Positions 26,773-39,218 of a stretch of DNA of 64,000 bases are shown one piece after another. Under the pieces are notes generated by a model that searched no databases, was not told the DNA's origin, and saw only the letters and a program-made list of their open reading frames with translations. Each line of letters opens with the position of its first letter. Position 1 is the first letter of the stretch. This DNA is from Temperatibacter sp965603205 (GTDB lineage Bacteria > Pseudomonadota > Alphaproteobacteria > Sphingomonadales > Kordiimonadaceae), in contig CBFDCC010000007.1 in assembly GCA_965603205.1 (NCBI GenBank), forward strand, positions 124,001-188,000, in the 5' to 3' direction. Both the position numbers and the translations under genes were made by a program.

Positions 26773-27252
26773 ATGGGTCGAGTTAAGTTAGATGCAGTTG
26801 ATCGTAAAATATTAGCTAATCTTCAATCTGAAGGTCGTGTGACGAATGTAGAGCTTGCTGATCGCGTCGGTATTACAGCACCGCCATGTTTGCGCCGTGT
26901 GCGCGCTTTAGAAGAAGAAGGCTATATTAAAGATTATCATGCGAACCTTGACCAAGAATCTCTGGGCTATAGTTTAACGGTTTTTGCTATGGTGGGATTG
27001 CATTCGCAGGCTGAAAGCGACCTTCAAGCTTTTGAAAAACAAGCTGAAGGCTGGCCTATGGTACGGGAGTGCTACATGCTAAACGGTGAAATTGATTTTA
27101 TTTTAAAAATTGTTGCCCGTGATCTTGCTGAGTTCCAGTCATTTTTAACCAGTGAATTAACGCCAGCCGGTAATGTGGCTAGCGTAAAAACTTCATTGAC
27201 CATCCGTAACAGCAAAAATAAACCTGGTGTACCGCTATCACTTGAAGGCTAG
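26773..27252 (+). CDS. Lrp/AsnC-family transcriptional regulator
   Basis: 159 residues: N-terminal helix-turn-helix (LDAVDRKILANLQSEGRVTN, ELADRVGITAPPCLRRVRAL) and a C-terminal RAM ligand-binding domain (LTVFAMVGLHSQAESDLQAF, YMLNGEIDFILKIVARDLAEF). Such regulators sense amino acids and act locally or globally. It stands alone, with no amino-acid gene adjacent. ATG preceded by GGAGATG. Confidence 0.94.
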   Translation: MGRVKLDAVDRKILANLQSEGRVTNVELADRVGITAPPCLRRVRALEEEGYIKDYHANLDQESLGYSLTVFAMVGLHSQAESDLQAFEKQAEGWPMVRECYMLNGEIDFILKIVARDLAEFQSFLTSELTPAGNVASVKTSLTIRNSKNKPGVPLSLEG

Positions 27253-27263
27253 CTTTAAAATTA

Positions 27264-27737
27264 TTATTTAAAGTCTACTTTAGTGATTTCGTAGTAGCGC
27301 TCACCACCTGGTGTTTTTACTTCAACTTCATCGTTAAGTTTACGCGTGATTAGTGCCCGTGCGATGGGGGACTGATAACTGATGTGTCCGCGTTTAATGT
27401 CGCTCTCATCGGCGCCAACTATTTGATAAATTACCTCTTTATCATCTTCGTCCAATAGCGTCACTGTCGCGCCAAATACAACACGGTCGCCAGTAAGGGA
27501 CTTTGGATCAATAACTTGTGCCCTTGATAATACGCTCTCAATATATTTGATGCGCGTCTCAATATGACCTTGTTGTTCTTTAGCAGCGTGATATTCAGCA
27601 TTTTCACTAAGATCACCATGTGCACGTGCAACTTCAATCGCGTCTGTTACTGCAGGGCGTTGCTTGTATTTCAGGTCTTTTATTTCGGCTTCTAATTTAT
27701 CGAAGCCTTCTTTGAGCATGGGACATTTTTCAGTCAT
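27264..27737 (-). CDS. greA: Transcription elongation factor GreA
   Basis: Stimulates cleavage of backtracked transcripts by RNA polymerase. The 157 residues have an N-terminal coiled coil with the acidic tip HGDLSENAEYHAAKEQQG (catalytic Asp and Glu) and a C-terminal FKBP-like domain (VVFGATVTLLDEDDKE, ISYQSPIARALI). It is not co-transcribed with carB, which ends at a terminator 225 bases upstream. Confidence 0.97.
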   Translation of the reverse strand: MTEKCPMLKEGFDKLEAEIKDLKYKQRPAVTDAIEVARAHGDLSENAEYHAAKEQQGHIETRIKYIESVLSRAQVIDPKSLTGDRVVFGATVTLLDEDDKEVIYQIVGADESDIKRGHISYQSPIARALITRKLNDEVEVKTPGGERYYEITKVDFK

Positions 27738-27805
27738 TTTTCGTCCAGTATCTTAATCTTTAAAACATATACCTATTTTTAAATAAGCTTTTTACAAAAT
27801 GGTGA

Positions 27806-27836
27806 CGCCGGCCCCCATTTCAAGATGGGACCGGCG
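27806..27836. promoter_or_regulatory. G+C-rich hairpin upstream of greA
   Basis: CGCCGG-CCCCAT / ATGGG-CCGGCG with a six-base loop, 70 bases upstream of the greA start, with no minus-strand T run. It could be a leader hairpin or a boundary element. Confidence 0.4.
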
Positions 27837-27962
27837 CCTTTGTTTATTATTTAACCTAATTTTGTCAGTTCTGCAAGTGCTATAGCTTTTGGAAGGCATC
27901 AGAATAGAGTTTATCTTCTGATAACTAATGGATAGCAAGACCGATAGCACACACTATAATAT

Positions 27963-27997
27963 AAAAGAGCCTGATCAGATAATGGTCAGGCTCTTTT
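27963..27997 (-). terminator. Intrinsic terminator of carAB
   Basis: Twelve-base perfect arms AAAAGAGCCTGA / TCAGGCTCTTTT with an 11-base loop, 28 bases after the carB stop. Confidence 0.92.
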
Positions 27998-28024
27998 ATA
28001 TTTCGAAGATCAAAACTTTAAGAT

Positions 28025-31285
<3,261 letters not shown>

Positions 31286-31298
31286 TACAGATCACCCC

Positions 31299-32480
31299 TT
31301 ATGCGGCTTTGTGTTTTAAAATATTGTCCATAAACTGCTCAAATAGATAGAAACTATCTTGCGGTCCGGGCGAAGCTTCTGGGTGCTGTTGCACGCTGAA
31401 TATTGGCTTGTCGGCACATTCTAGCCCGCAGACTGTTTTATCAAACAGGCTGATATGGCTAATTTGAACATTATCAGGCAGGCTATCACCATCAACACTG
31501 AAACCGTGGTTCATGCTGGTAATTTCTACCTTTTTAGTACGTAGATCCTGCACAGGGTGGTTAGCACCGCGGTGCCCCTGATGCATTTTATATGTCTTGC
31601 CGCCGAATGCCAGTGCGAGCAACTGATGCCCTAGACAGATACCAAAGATTGGTAATCCTGTTTCAATCAGTTTATTTATAACGGGCAGGGCGTATTCACC
31701 CGTAGCCGCAGGATCACCCGGGCCGTTCGACAGGAATATACCATCTGGATTTAATGCCATGATCTCGTCGTAGCTTGTCGTGGCCGGTACAACGGTGACA
31801 CAGGCGCCAGTGTGCGCTAGGCAGCGCAGGATGTTATCCTTGGCGCCATAATCAATTGCGACGACGTGGGCTTTTACCTCGCCAACTTCGCCGTAACCGT
31901 CTTTTAAGTTCCAGCGAGTTTGGTCCCAACCATATATCTCATCGCAGGTTACGTCCTTGGCGAGGTCCATTCCCTCAAGCCCAGGCCAGTCATTTGCCTT
32001 TTTAATCAGTGCGGGTATATCAAATACACCGCCTTCATTATGGACGATCACACCTGTTGGTGCGCCGTTTGTACGGATGTAGCGGGTCAATCTGCGCGTA
32101 TCAATGCCCGCGATACCAATGAGGCCCTGACCCTCAGCCCATTTGTGCAGATGGCTTTCAGCGCGAAAGTTAGCAGGGTCAGTAATGTTTTCACGTACAA
32201 TAAGGCCGCGGCAAACAGATGCGCGCGTCTCCATATCGTCATCGCATGTGCCGACATTGCCAATATGTGGGAAGGTGAATGTGATAATTTGCCCTGCATA
32301 TGATGGGTCTGTTAAAATCTCTTGATAACCAGTGATCGAAGTGTTGAAACATACCTCGCCGACAGTTTCACCTTCGGCACCGATCCCGTATCCCCAAAAG
32401 ACTGTTCCATCTTTTAAAACGAGTGCGGCACTAATATCAGAAGCAGGTGGAATGGGCGTTGTGCTTTTTGAGTCGGACAT
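31299..32480 (-). CDS. carA: Carbamoyl phosphate synthase small subunit (glutaminase)
   Basis: Class I glutamine amidotransferase of 393 residues. The N-terminal domain contains CFNTSITGYQEILTDPSYAGQ; the C-terminal domain contains the nucleophile Cys in FGICLGHQLLALAFG and the catalytic His/Glu in VQQHPEASPGP. First gene of carAB; AGGAAGACTACACT precedes the ATG. Confidence 0.98.
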   Translation of the reverse strand: MSDSKSTTPIPPASDISAALVLKDGTVFWGYGIGAEGETVGEVCFNTSITGYQEILTDPSYAGQIITFTFPHIGNVGTCDDDMETRASVCRGLIVRENITDPANFRAESHLHKWAEGQGLIGIAGIDTRRLTRYIRTNGAPTGVIVHNEGGVFDIPALIKKANDWPGLEGMDLAKDVTCDEIYGWDQTRWNLKDGYGEVGEVKAHVVAIDYGAKDNILRCLAHTGACVTVVPATTSYDEIMALNPDGIFLSNGPGDPAATGEYALPVINKLIETGLPIFGICLGHQLLALAFGGKTYKMHQGHRGANHPVQDLRTKKVEITSMNHGFSVDGDSLPDNVQISHISLFDKTVCGLECADKPIFSVQQHPEASPGPQDSFYLFEQFMDNILKHKAA

Positions 32481-32825
32481 AGTGTAGTCTTCCTATTCTT
32501 CTGATTCTATTTTAATAACCCTATGAAAGCCAAAGGATTAGCCGTTTTATTGCGGCCCTACGCGTATTTTTAGCTCCTGAGGGGGCTACGCGCAAATTGG
32601 GCGGAAACTATAGAATATTGAGACTGTAGTCAAGGGAAAGAATATATTATTTTTATCAGTTAAAACAATGGCTTATCAATTTTAATATGATGATTGCCAA
32701 CGGGCGTTTTATGCAGTAGGATGTTCGCTTCCGACTCGTGGTAAATGGCTATTATTATAGCAGTTATAAATTGAGTGAGCTGGAGCAAAAGGGTGCACAG
32801 TTTTTTTATTGGGGCAGAAGAGATA
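32481..32825. other. Region between divergent carA and yqeY: carA leader and promoters
   Basis: This 345-base gap holds the carA promoter (32607-32633) and a leader of about 120 bases in which GCGTA and TACGC (around 32560-32594) can pair with the CU-rich stretch between them. On the plus side, TTGCCA and TAGGAT (17 bases apart, near 32696-32724) could serve yqeY. No ORF seen. Confidence 0.5.
32607..32633 (-). promoter_or_regulatory. Probable sigma-70 promoter of carAB
   Basis: On the minus strand, TTGACT (32633-32628) is followed after 15 bases by TATAGT (32612-32607). The spacer is short by about two bases, so the assignment is moderate. It would give a leader of about 120 bases before carA. 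Confidence 0.45.
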
Positions 32826-33281
32826 ATGTTAAGAGATGATTTAACGGCGGCAATGAAAGCGGCCATGCGTGCGAAAGAAAAGCTGAAACTATCGACGGTT
32901 CGCCTTATTTTGGCAGCAATCAAAGAAAAAGATATTGAAAATCGTACTGCGGACGGTGAAGCCCGTGATGATGACGCGATGATATTAGATATCTTGTCTA
33001 AGATGGTTAAACAGCGTGGGGATAGCGTTAAAGCCTATGAAGAGGCTGGGCGCTGTGAACTGGCTGAGCGTGAAAAAGACGAGATCAAAGTTATTCAAGA
33101 ATTCTTGCCGCGTCAGATGAGTGATGATGAGGTGAAGGCTGCGGCAGAAGCAACTGTTGCTGAACTCGGTGCTGAGGGATTAAAAGATATTGGTCGTTGT
33201 ATGGCTGCCTTAAAAGGCAAATACGCGGGCCAGATGGATTTTGCCAAGGCTAGTGGTCAGGTTAAAGCTATACTTAGCTAA
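32826..33281 (+). CDS. yqeY: GatB/YqeY domain protein
   Basis: A 151-residue helical protein resembling the tail domain of the GatB subunit of tRNA amidotransferase. It has MLRDDLTAAMKAAMRAKEKLKLSTVRLILAAIK at the start and the C-terminal LGAEGLKDIGRCMAALKGKYAGQMDFAKAS. It commonly precedes dnaG and rpoD and may contact tRNA; role unproven. The frame opens at 32775, but GAAGAG before the ATG at 32826 selects that start. Confidence 0.92.
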   Translation: MLRDDLTAAMKAAMRAKEKLKLSTVRLILAAIKEKDIENRTADGEARDDDAMILDILSKMVKQRGDSVKAYEEAGRCELAEREKDEIKVIQEFLPRQMSDDEVKAAAEATVAELGAEGLKDIGRCMAALKGKYAGQMDFAKASGQVKAILS

Positions 33282-33299
33282 GAAAAAAACATAGAGTTT

Positions 33300-33326
33300 A
33301 GGGGTGAGTTTTCTCATCCCTTTTTT
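33300..33326 (+). terminator. Intrinsic terminator between yqeY and dnaG
   Basis: AGGG-TGAG / CTCA-CCCT with a TTTT loop and six T residues. It sits 50 bases before the dnaG start, so dnaG has its own promoter or depends on read-through. Confidence 0.75.
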
Positions 33327-33375
33327 ATTTGGCCTTTTTTATTTGGCTTTTGCCAAGTTAAGGATTTATGGATTA

Positions 33376-35298
33376 ATGGCTTTAAGTCCACAGTTTCTAG
33401 ATGAGCTGAAGCACCGATTTACATTATCTGATGTGGTCGGTCGTCAGGTCAAGCTTGTGCGTCGTGGCCGCGAGCACACGGGATGCTGTCCTTTCCATAA
33501 TGAGAAAACACCTTCTTTTACAGTTAATGATGTTAAAGGGTTTTACCACTGTTTTGGTTGTGGTGCCCATGGCAGTGTTTATGACTTCATTATTAATTCT
33601 CAAGGCATGACCTTTATCGAGGCTGTTGAAATGCTGGCGGCAGAGGCGGGTGTCGAGGTGCCAAAGCCTAGCCCCGAGGCGCAAGAAGCCCAAAAAATGA
33701 GGTCAACCCTCTATGAAGTGATGGAACTCGCTGCCAAATGGTACGCAGAGCAGTTGCACACGATGGGTGGTAAATTTGCTCTTGATTACGTTAAAGGGCG
33801 AGGCCTTAGTGATCAGACCATTAAAGAGTTTGGTATTGGCTATTCTCCAAAGGGGCGCTCGGGGTTGAAAGATTTCTTGCTGTCACGCGATGTGGAAGAG
33901 CAGCAGTTGATCGATACGGGGCTAGTGATCAAGCCTGATGATGGCTCTGCTAGTTATGACCGTTTTCGGGACCGTTTGATGTTCCCCATTACTGACAGAC
34001 AAGGCCATCATATAGCCTTTGGCGGTCGTGCGCTGTCTAAGGATGCCAAGGCAAAATACCTCAATAGCCCTGAAACCGTATTATTCCATAAGGGCGCAAC
34101 GCTGTATAACTGGGGTAATGCGCGTAAGGCTGCTTATAATACAGGTCAGATACTGGTTGTTGAGGGCTATATGGATGTGATCGCTCTTGCTCAATTTGGG
34201 ATTATCGAGGCCGTTGCGCCACTGGGTACAGCGCTGACTGAAGAGCAGATGGCGCATCTATGGCAAATGGCGGATGAGCCAGTGCTGTGTTTTGACGGCG
34301 ATAATGCAGGGCAAAAAGCAGCGGGTCGCGCTATGGAACGTGCATTGCCGCATCTAAAGGCAGGCAAATCACTCAGATTTGCATTGCTGCCAGAAGGTGA
34401 TGATCCGGATACGCTTGTGCAGCGCGATGGCCGCAAAGCTATGGATACACAGGTGGATCAGTCTATCCCCCTTGTTGATATGCTGTGGAACCATCTAACG
34501 GTAGGTGCTGATGGTTCAACGCCAGAGCGTCGGGCAGGTCTAGAGAAAAAGACCTTTGGTATGTTGAATGATATTGCAGATGAGGGCATTAAAAAATTAT
34601 ACCAGCAAGAGTTTCGCCGTCGTTTTTATGAACGCTTTGCCCCAGTTAAAAAACAACAAAACCAGGCCAATAAAAGCTTTGGTGCAGGCTTTAAAAAAGG
34701 CAGTTGGAAAAAGCAAACACGACACGGCAGTGAATATGTAGGGCAAACAGGTGGCTTAGGGCGTACACTTATTGCAAGGCAAAAAGGCACAAACGCTGTT
34801 GCAGAGAGACTTGAGAAACTGTTGTTGCTTTCAGTCGTTTATCACCCTGAAATTCTGATGACACATGAAGACACTTTTATGAATTTAGAGTTTCAAATAG
34901 AAAACCTTAAAAGAATTCAAACCGCTATATTAGACTATATCGTCGACCATGATTTCCTTGATGGTGAGAAGATAGAAAAACACATACGTAAAAATAACTT
35001 GTGGGAGCCTATTGAAAAAATGGCTACGGACCCCATTTTGAAGAAAGATTGGTTTGTTTGGTCTAAGGCGGCACTGTCGGACACAATTACGGGTTTTGAA
35101 CATGTATTATCAAGATTTCATTTTTTGACTGATGTTAAGGCAGATTATATTGCTGCTGAGAGAGAGTATGCTGAAGATATGACCTCTGAGAGCCATGAGC
35201 GATTTGTTGCTGCACAGGAAGCATATAGGGCCGCAGAAGAGAAAATTGCGAATATTGACAACTATGGGCTTGAATCTAATAGAATCCACTCTGTTTAA
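33376..35298 (+). CDS. dnaG: DNA primase
   Basis: Synthesises RNA primers for replication. The 640 residues contain the N-terminal zinc finger (CCPFHNEKTPSFTV with GFYHCFGCGAHG), a catalytic TOPRIM domain (VVEGYMDVIALAQFG, PVLCFDGDNAGQKA), and a less conserved C-terminal DnaB-interaction domain after residue about 430. The frame runs back to 33304 across a terminator, so MALSPQFLDELKHRF at 33376 is chosen. Upstream of rpoD, the classic macromolecular-synthesis pair. Confidence 0.97.
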   Translation: MALSPQFLDELKHRFTLSDVVGRQVKLVRRGREHTGCCPFHNEKTPSFTVNDVKGFYHCFGCGAHGSVYDFIINSQGMTFIEAVEMLAAEAGVEVPKPSPEAQEAQKMRSTLYEVMELAAKWYAEQLHTMGGKFALDYVKGRGLSDQTIKEFGIGYSPKGRSGLKDFLLSRDVEEQQLIDTGLVIKPDDGSASYDRFRDRLMFPITDRQGHHIAFGGRALSKDAKAKYLNSPETVLFHKGATLYNWGNARKAAYNTGQILVVEGYMDVIALAQFGIIEAVAPLGTALTEEQMAHLWQMADEPVLCFDGDNAGQKAAGRAMERALPHLKAGKSLRFALLPEGDDPDTLVQRDGRKAMDTQVDQSIPLVDMLWNHLTVGADGSTPERRAGLEKKTFGMLNDIADEGIKKLYQQEFRRRFYERFAPVKKQQNQANKSFGAGFKKGSWKKQTRHGSEYVGQTGGLGRTLIARQKGTNAVAERLEKLLLLSVVYHPEILMTHEDTFMNLEFQIENLKRIQTAILDYIVDHDFLDGEKIEKHIRKNNLWEPIEKMATDPILKKDWFVWSKAALSDTITGFEHVLSRFHFLTDVKADYIAAEREYAEDMTSESHERFVAAQEAYRAAEEKIANIDNYGLESNRIHSV

Positions 35299-35372
35299 TT
35301 CCTAAAAGTATGATATAAACCGATTCGAAATTTAAAAATGCACATATTTTGTGGATTCGGAGAGTAAAACGC

Positions 35373-37427
35373 ATGGCTAAGACCCCGACTCAGGCTGATA
35401 GTAAAAGTAGCGCTAGTGAAAACCGCGAAGATCGTGGTGGCGATAGTGCAGAGGCTGTGATCAAAAAGATGATCGCTAAGGCAAAAGAACGCGGTTACAT
35501 CTCGTATGATGAGCTAAACGCTGCTTTGCCAACCGATGAAATGTCGTCAGAGAAAATCGAAGACGTTATGGGCATGCTGTCAGGTATGGGCATTAATGTA
35601 ATCGACGGCGACAGTGAAGCTGAGGAAGAAGAAGAAACGCCCAAAGCAGCCGCAAAAGAAAAAGGCAAAGGCAAAGGCAAAGACAAAGACGACAAAGACG
35701 ACAAAGACGACGATGAAGAAAAAGAAGAATTTAAAGCGCCTGAAAAGGCTGCTACTGGCGACCGCACCGATGATCCTGTGCGTATGTACCTGCGCGAGAT
35801 GGGCTCTGTAGAGCTACTATCACGTGAAGGCGAGATCGCCATTGCTAAGCGTATTGAGGCTGGTCGCGCCACGATGATCGAGGGCTTATGTATGAGCCCA
35901 CTGACATTTCGTCAGATCACAGAGTGGGCTGGTCGTCTTGAAAATGAAGAAATGTTACTGCGTGACATTATTGATCTTGAGGCAACGCTGGGTAAAGAGC
36001 CTGATGCTAACGCAATTAAAGCGACAGAAGAGGGTGATGAAAAAGCTGGTGAAGTTACAGCTGCAGACGAGCCAGAAGAAAAAGAAGAAGAAGAACTTCC
36101 TGAAATCGAAGTTGATGAAAATGGTATTCCTATTGAGAAGGAAGAGGACGAGGATAACACCATGTCTCTTTCTGCGATGGAAGAGCATCTAAAGCCTGAG
36201 ACTATCGAGAAATTTAAGATTATTACTGGCACGTATAAAAAATATGCCAAGCTACAGGACCAGCGTCTTGATGCTGCTACACGCGGCGAAGGTCTATCTG
36301 TTGCCCAAGAGCGTCGTTTTAAAAAGCTAGGGGCTGAGCTTGTTGAGTTAGTGAGTAGCGTAAAGTTCACAAACTTACGTATTGAAGAATTAGTCGATGA
36401 ATTATACGGCCTTAACCGTCGTATGATTGGTCTTGCTGGTCGTTTATTACGTCTTGCAGAAGCGCACAAAGTACCACGCATTGCCTTCCTAGAAGAATAC
36501 GAAGGCAATGAAGTTGCTGAAGACTGGATTGAGCGCATTGGCAAGCTAAAAGGTAAAGGTTGGGCATCTTTTGTATCGGCTGAAGAAGAGGCGATCATTA
36601 ACCTGCGTGAGCAAGTGGGTGAGATTGTCAATAAAACTGGTCTGCATGTGGCTGAATTCCGCCGTATTGTTCGCACCGTTCAAAAGGGCGAAAAAGAAGC
36701 GCGTATTGCCAAGAAAGAAATGGTGGAAGCTAACCTGCGTTTGGTGATTTCCATCGCCAAGAAATACACAAACCGTGGCTTGCAATTCCTTGATCTTATT
36801 CAGGAAGGTAATATCGGATTGATGAAGGCGGTTGATAAATTTGAATATCGCCGTGGTTATAAATTTTCGACCTATGCCACTTGGTGGATACGTCAGGCGA
36901 TCACGCGCTCTATCGCTGATCAGGCCCGTACAATTCGTATTCCTGTGCATATGATTGAAACCATTAACAAGCTTGTTCGTACAGGTCGCCAAATGCTGCA
37001 TGAAATTGGCCGCGAAGCGACACCAGAAGAACTAGCAGTGCGCCTGTCTATGCCGCTTGATAAAGTGCGCAAGGTAATGAAGATTGCTAAAGAGCCTATT
37101 AGCCTTGAGACACCAATTGGTGACGAGGAAGATAGCCATCTTGGTGATTTTATTGAGGATAAGAACGCTATTCTACCTGTTGATGCTGCTATTCAAAGCA
37201 ACCTGCGTGAGACAACGACAAAAGTTCTAGCCTCACTCACACCACGTGAAGAGCGTGTGCTGCGTATGCGTTTTGGTATCGGCATGAATACGGATCACAC
37301 ACTAGAGGAAGTTGGGCAACAATTTAGCGTAACGCGTGAGCGTATTCGACAGATTGAAGCCAAGGCATTACGCAAGTTGAAGCATCCAAGTCGCTCAAGA
37401 CAGTTACGTAGTTTCTTAGATACCTAG
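35373..37427 (+). CDS. rpoD: RNA polymerase primary sigma factor RpoD (sigma-70)
   Basis: 684 residues. Region 1.1 is near the start (AEAVIKKMIAKAKERGYISYDELNA). An unusually repetitive Lys/Asp/Glu linker (about residues 90-125) precedes region 1.2 (DPVRMYLREMGSVELLSREGE). A second acidic stretch (about 210-255) lies in the non-conserved region. Regions 2.1-2.4 contain RLVISIAKKYTNRGLQFLDLI and FSTYATWWIRQAITRSIADQ; region 4.2 contains RERIRQIEAKALRKLKHPSR. CGGAGAG precedes the ATG at 35373. Confidence 0.98.
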   Translation: MAKTPTQADSKSSASENREDRGGDSAEAVIKKMIAKAKERGYISYDELNAALPTDEMSSEKIEDVMGMLSGMGINVIDGDSEAEEEEETPKAAAKEKGKGKGKDKDDKDDKDDDEEKEEFKAPEKAATGDRTDDPVRMYLREMGSVELLSREGEIAIAKRIEAGRATMIEGLCMSPLTFRQITEWAGRLENEEMLLRDIIDLEATLGKEPDANAIKATEEGDEKAGEVTAADEPEEKEEEELPEIEVDENGIPIEKEEDEDNTMSLSAMEEHLKPETIEKFKIITGTYKKYAKLQDQRLDAATRGEGLSVAQERRFKKLGAELVELVSSVKFTNLRIEELVDELYGLNRRMIGLAGRLLRLAEAHKVPRIAFLEEYEGNEVAEDWIERIGKLKGKGWASFVSAEEEAIINLREQVGEIVNKTGLHVAEFRRIVRTVQKGEKEARIAKKEMVEANLRLVISIAKKYTNRGLQFLDLIQEGNIGLMKAVDKFEYRRGYKFSTYATWWIRQAITRSIADQARTIRIPVHMIETINKLVRTGRQMLHEIGREATPEELAVRLSMPLDKVRKVMKIAKEPISLETPIGDEEDSHLGDFIEDKNAILPVDAAIQSNLRETTTKVLASLTPREERVLRMRFGIGMNTDHTLEEVGQQFSVTRERIRQIEAKALRKLKHPSRSRQLRSFLDT
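35654..35740 (+). repeat. Short tandem coding repeats in rpoD (Lys/Asp/Glu linker)
   Basis: Hexamers AAAGGC and then nonamers AAAGACGAC are repeated in tandem, encoding KGKGKGK and then DKDDKDDKDDDE. Such slippage-prone tracts can vary in length between strains without a frameshift when units are multiples of three. Confidence 0.8.
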
Positions 37428-37429
37428 GA

Positions 37430-38332
37430 ATGAAAACATTACAGCATATCATTAAAGGCAGCCTCATATGGCTGCCTTTTTTCGTTTATATGCTGGGAAT
37501 ATCTGCTGTAGCTGATGCAGTAGTCGTCCCCTATGAAGTCAGTAAAAAAGGGCGGATTATAGTACCCGTAACAGTCGGTGATAAGGGTGAACATTTATTT
37601 ATGTTGGATACGGGCTCAAATGCCACGGTTATATTTCAAACGGGCGCCCTTATGCTGAATTTATCTGCGGTAGGTCATCAAACAATGCGTGTAATGACCG
37701 CAACAGGTATCAGTGAGGAGCCTGTGTATAAATTGGGTCTTATAACATTCGGTCCTACAGTCAAGCATATCGCACAAACTATTGCCCTCAGCGAAACTGA
37801 GGACGCAAATCTGGTAGGTATATTAGGCCTTGATATGATATATGGCCAAGTGATTGAATTTGATAAAAAAGAACGCGAAATCATTTTTCATGACACAGCG
37901 AATGCGTTTGAAGGTGATAAATTTTGGCGTGAAATACCAATGGCAGATGTACAGGGCGCCGCATTAGTTGTTACTGCTAAAATTGGTAGCTTAGATGTTA
38001 TGGGTCTAATAGATACTGGGGCAACAATATCAGTGATAAACATGCCTGCTTTTCATGCGCTTCAAAAGCCGCTGAGTAAGATGGATGTGGATATGAAAGA
38101 AAGGCGTATTGCGGCGGCAGCTGGAAAAGTATCGGCTGCTGCCATAGTTGTTTCTAGACTGAAACTAGGGAATGTCGCTTATAGAAACCTGACCTTAACG
38201 GCCGCAAACTTACCAATTTTTAATTATATAGGCATGGGTTCAACGCCAGGAATGATTATCGGAATGGACACCCTAAGGCACCATTCTATGGTGCTGGATT
38301 ATAAGCGGAAACGCTTTTTTATTACCAAATAA
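37430..38332 (+). CDS. Exported aspartic protease with two DTG motifs (retropepsin-like)
   Basis: 300 residues with a signal peptide (LIWLPFFVYMLGISAVADA). Two DTG aspartates in one chain, D60 (FMLDTGSNATVIF) and D195 (GLIDTGATISVI), each in a retropepsin-like half-domain, suggest a single-chain bilobal protease. ATG starts two bases after the rpoD stop. A strong terminator hairpin lies within codons 9-18, so expression from the rpoD transcript would require antitermination or translation through the hairpin; an own promoter was not seen. Substrate unknown. Confidence 0.85.
   Translation: MKTLQHIIKGSLIWLPFFVYMLGISAVADAVVVPYEVSKKGRIIVPVTVGDKGEHLFMLDTGSNATVIFQTGALMLNLSAVGHQTMRVMTATGISEEPVYKLGLITFGPTVKHIAQTIALSETEDANLVGILGLDMIYGQVIEFDKKEREIIFHDTANAFEGDKFWREIPMADVQGAALVVTAKIGSLDVMGLIDTGATISVINMPAFHALQKPLSKMDVDMKERRIAAAAGKVSAAAIVVSRLKLGNVAYRNLTLTAANLPIFNYIGMGSTPGMIIGMDTLRHHSMVLDYKRKRFFITK
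37454..37483 (+). terminator. Intrinsic terminator of rpoD, inside the aspartic protease reading frame
   Basis: AAAGGCAGCC / GGCTGCCTTT, loop TCATAT, followed by TTTTTT. The ten-base perfect stem begins 27 bases after the rpoD stop and encodes KGSLIWLPFF of the downstream signal peptide. Confidence 0.88.
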
Positions 38333-38356
38333 ACTATTGGTAAGCAGTTCTCTTCG

Positions 38357-39184
38357 TTATTTAAATAACTGCAATATATTGAGTTTAGATCGATTTGCGA
38401 TGTTAAGGCTTTGGATGCCTAAGCTTTGCTTCACTTTATCTGCTGCTAAATTCGCTGCTACTTTACCCATGTCGGCGTCCACGAGATTGCCGATACCTTG
38501 CTGAACTGTATCGGACAATTTAGTTGTGAATTCTTTAAGGTCATCTAGTCGCTGTGCACCTGCGCCAATCTCAGATAAAACTGCGGAAACATTATCGATA
38601 GATGCACTGATTGCTGATAACGCCGTCTGGGCGTCAGTTGCGGTTAATAATGTTTGATCTGTAGCAACAGTTACGTTAGCGCCACCTAATGACAGGTCAC
38701 TTTCTGGAATAGTGATTGTGCCGTCGCCAGTTTCATTGGTTATTGCCGTTATGTCACCGCCGCCAGCAACCAGTGGGTTGCTGCCGTTGAAGCCCGCGCT
38801 TTCAAGTACGGAAGTGATTTGATCACGCATCTGGGAAAATTCTTGGCTGTAGGCAGCCCGGCTAGAATCGTCAAGGCCTGGGTCTGCGGCGGATAGTGCC
38901 TTTTCTTTCATCTGTATGAGCAAGTCAGATACCATTGAACCAGCAGTTAACGATACATCACTTGTTGAAATGGCATTGTCTAATGAAGACTGCACAGAAT
39001 TTTGGCCGGATAAAACCCCGCGCATTACTTGGGCAATAGCAAAAATAGCAGAGTTATCTTTAGCACTAGATACTTTAAAGCCAGAGTTCAATTCGTTTTG
39101 GGTCTTGCTTAGGGACGTGTTCGTCGACCTAAGTGATCTGATGCCTTGCATGGCACCAGGATTGGTATTGATACTCATAGACAT
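38357..39184 (-). CDS. Flagellin
   Basis: 275 residues. The N-terminal D0/D1 helices (SINTNPGAMQGIRSLRSTNT, LSKTQNELNSGFKVSSAKDN) and the C-terminal D1/D0 helices (GAGAQRLDDLKEFTTKLSDT, ADKVKQSLGIQSLNIANRSK ending LQLFK) are typical; the exposed central domain is short. GGAG nine bases upstream supports the ATG at 39184. No other flagellar gene is within the window, so it is an unlinked flagellin copy. A tandem repeat occupies its upstream region. Confidence 0.9.
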   Translation of the reverse strand: MSMSINTNPGAMQGIRSLRSTNTSLSKTQNELNSGFKVSSAKDNSAIFAIAQVMRGVLSGQNSVQSSLDNAISTSDVSLTAGSMVSDLLIQMKEKALSAADPGLDDSSRAAYSQEFSQMRDQITSVLESAGFNGSNPLVAGGGDITAITNETGDGTITIPESDLSLGGANVTVATDQTLLTATDAQTALSAISASIDNVSAVLSEIGAGAQRLDDLKEFTTKLSDTVQQGIGNLVDADMGKVAANLAADKVKQSLGIQSLNIANRSKLNILQLFK

Positions 39185-39218
39185 TGCACCCATCTCCATC
39201 TCTATCGACTATACATAA

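Noticed and set aside
31920..32303. 127-codon plus-strand frame within carA
   Set aside because: Antisense to a well-conserved gene, with no recognisable protein features.
33304..33375. N-terminal hydrophobic extension of DnaG (MSFLIPFLFGLFYLAF)
   Set aside because: The codons overlap the yqeY terminator; the conserved primase start is at 33376.
35495..36676. Long minus-strand Ser-rich frames opposite rpoD
   Set aside because: They are antisense images of the repetitive Glu/Lys codons of rpoD, with low-complexity composition and no ribosome site.
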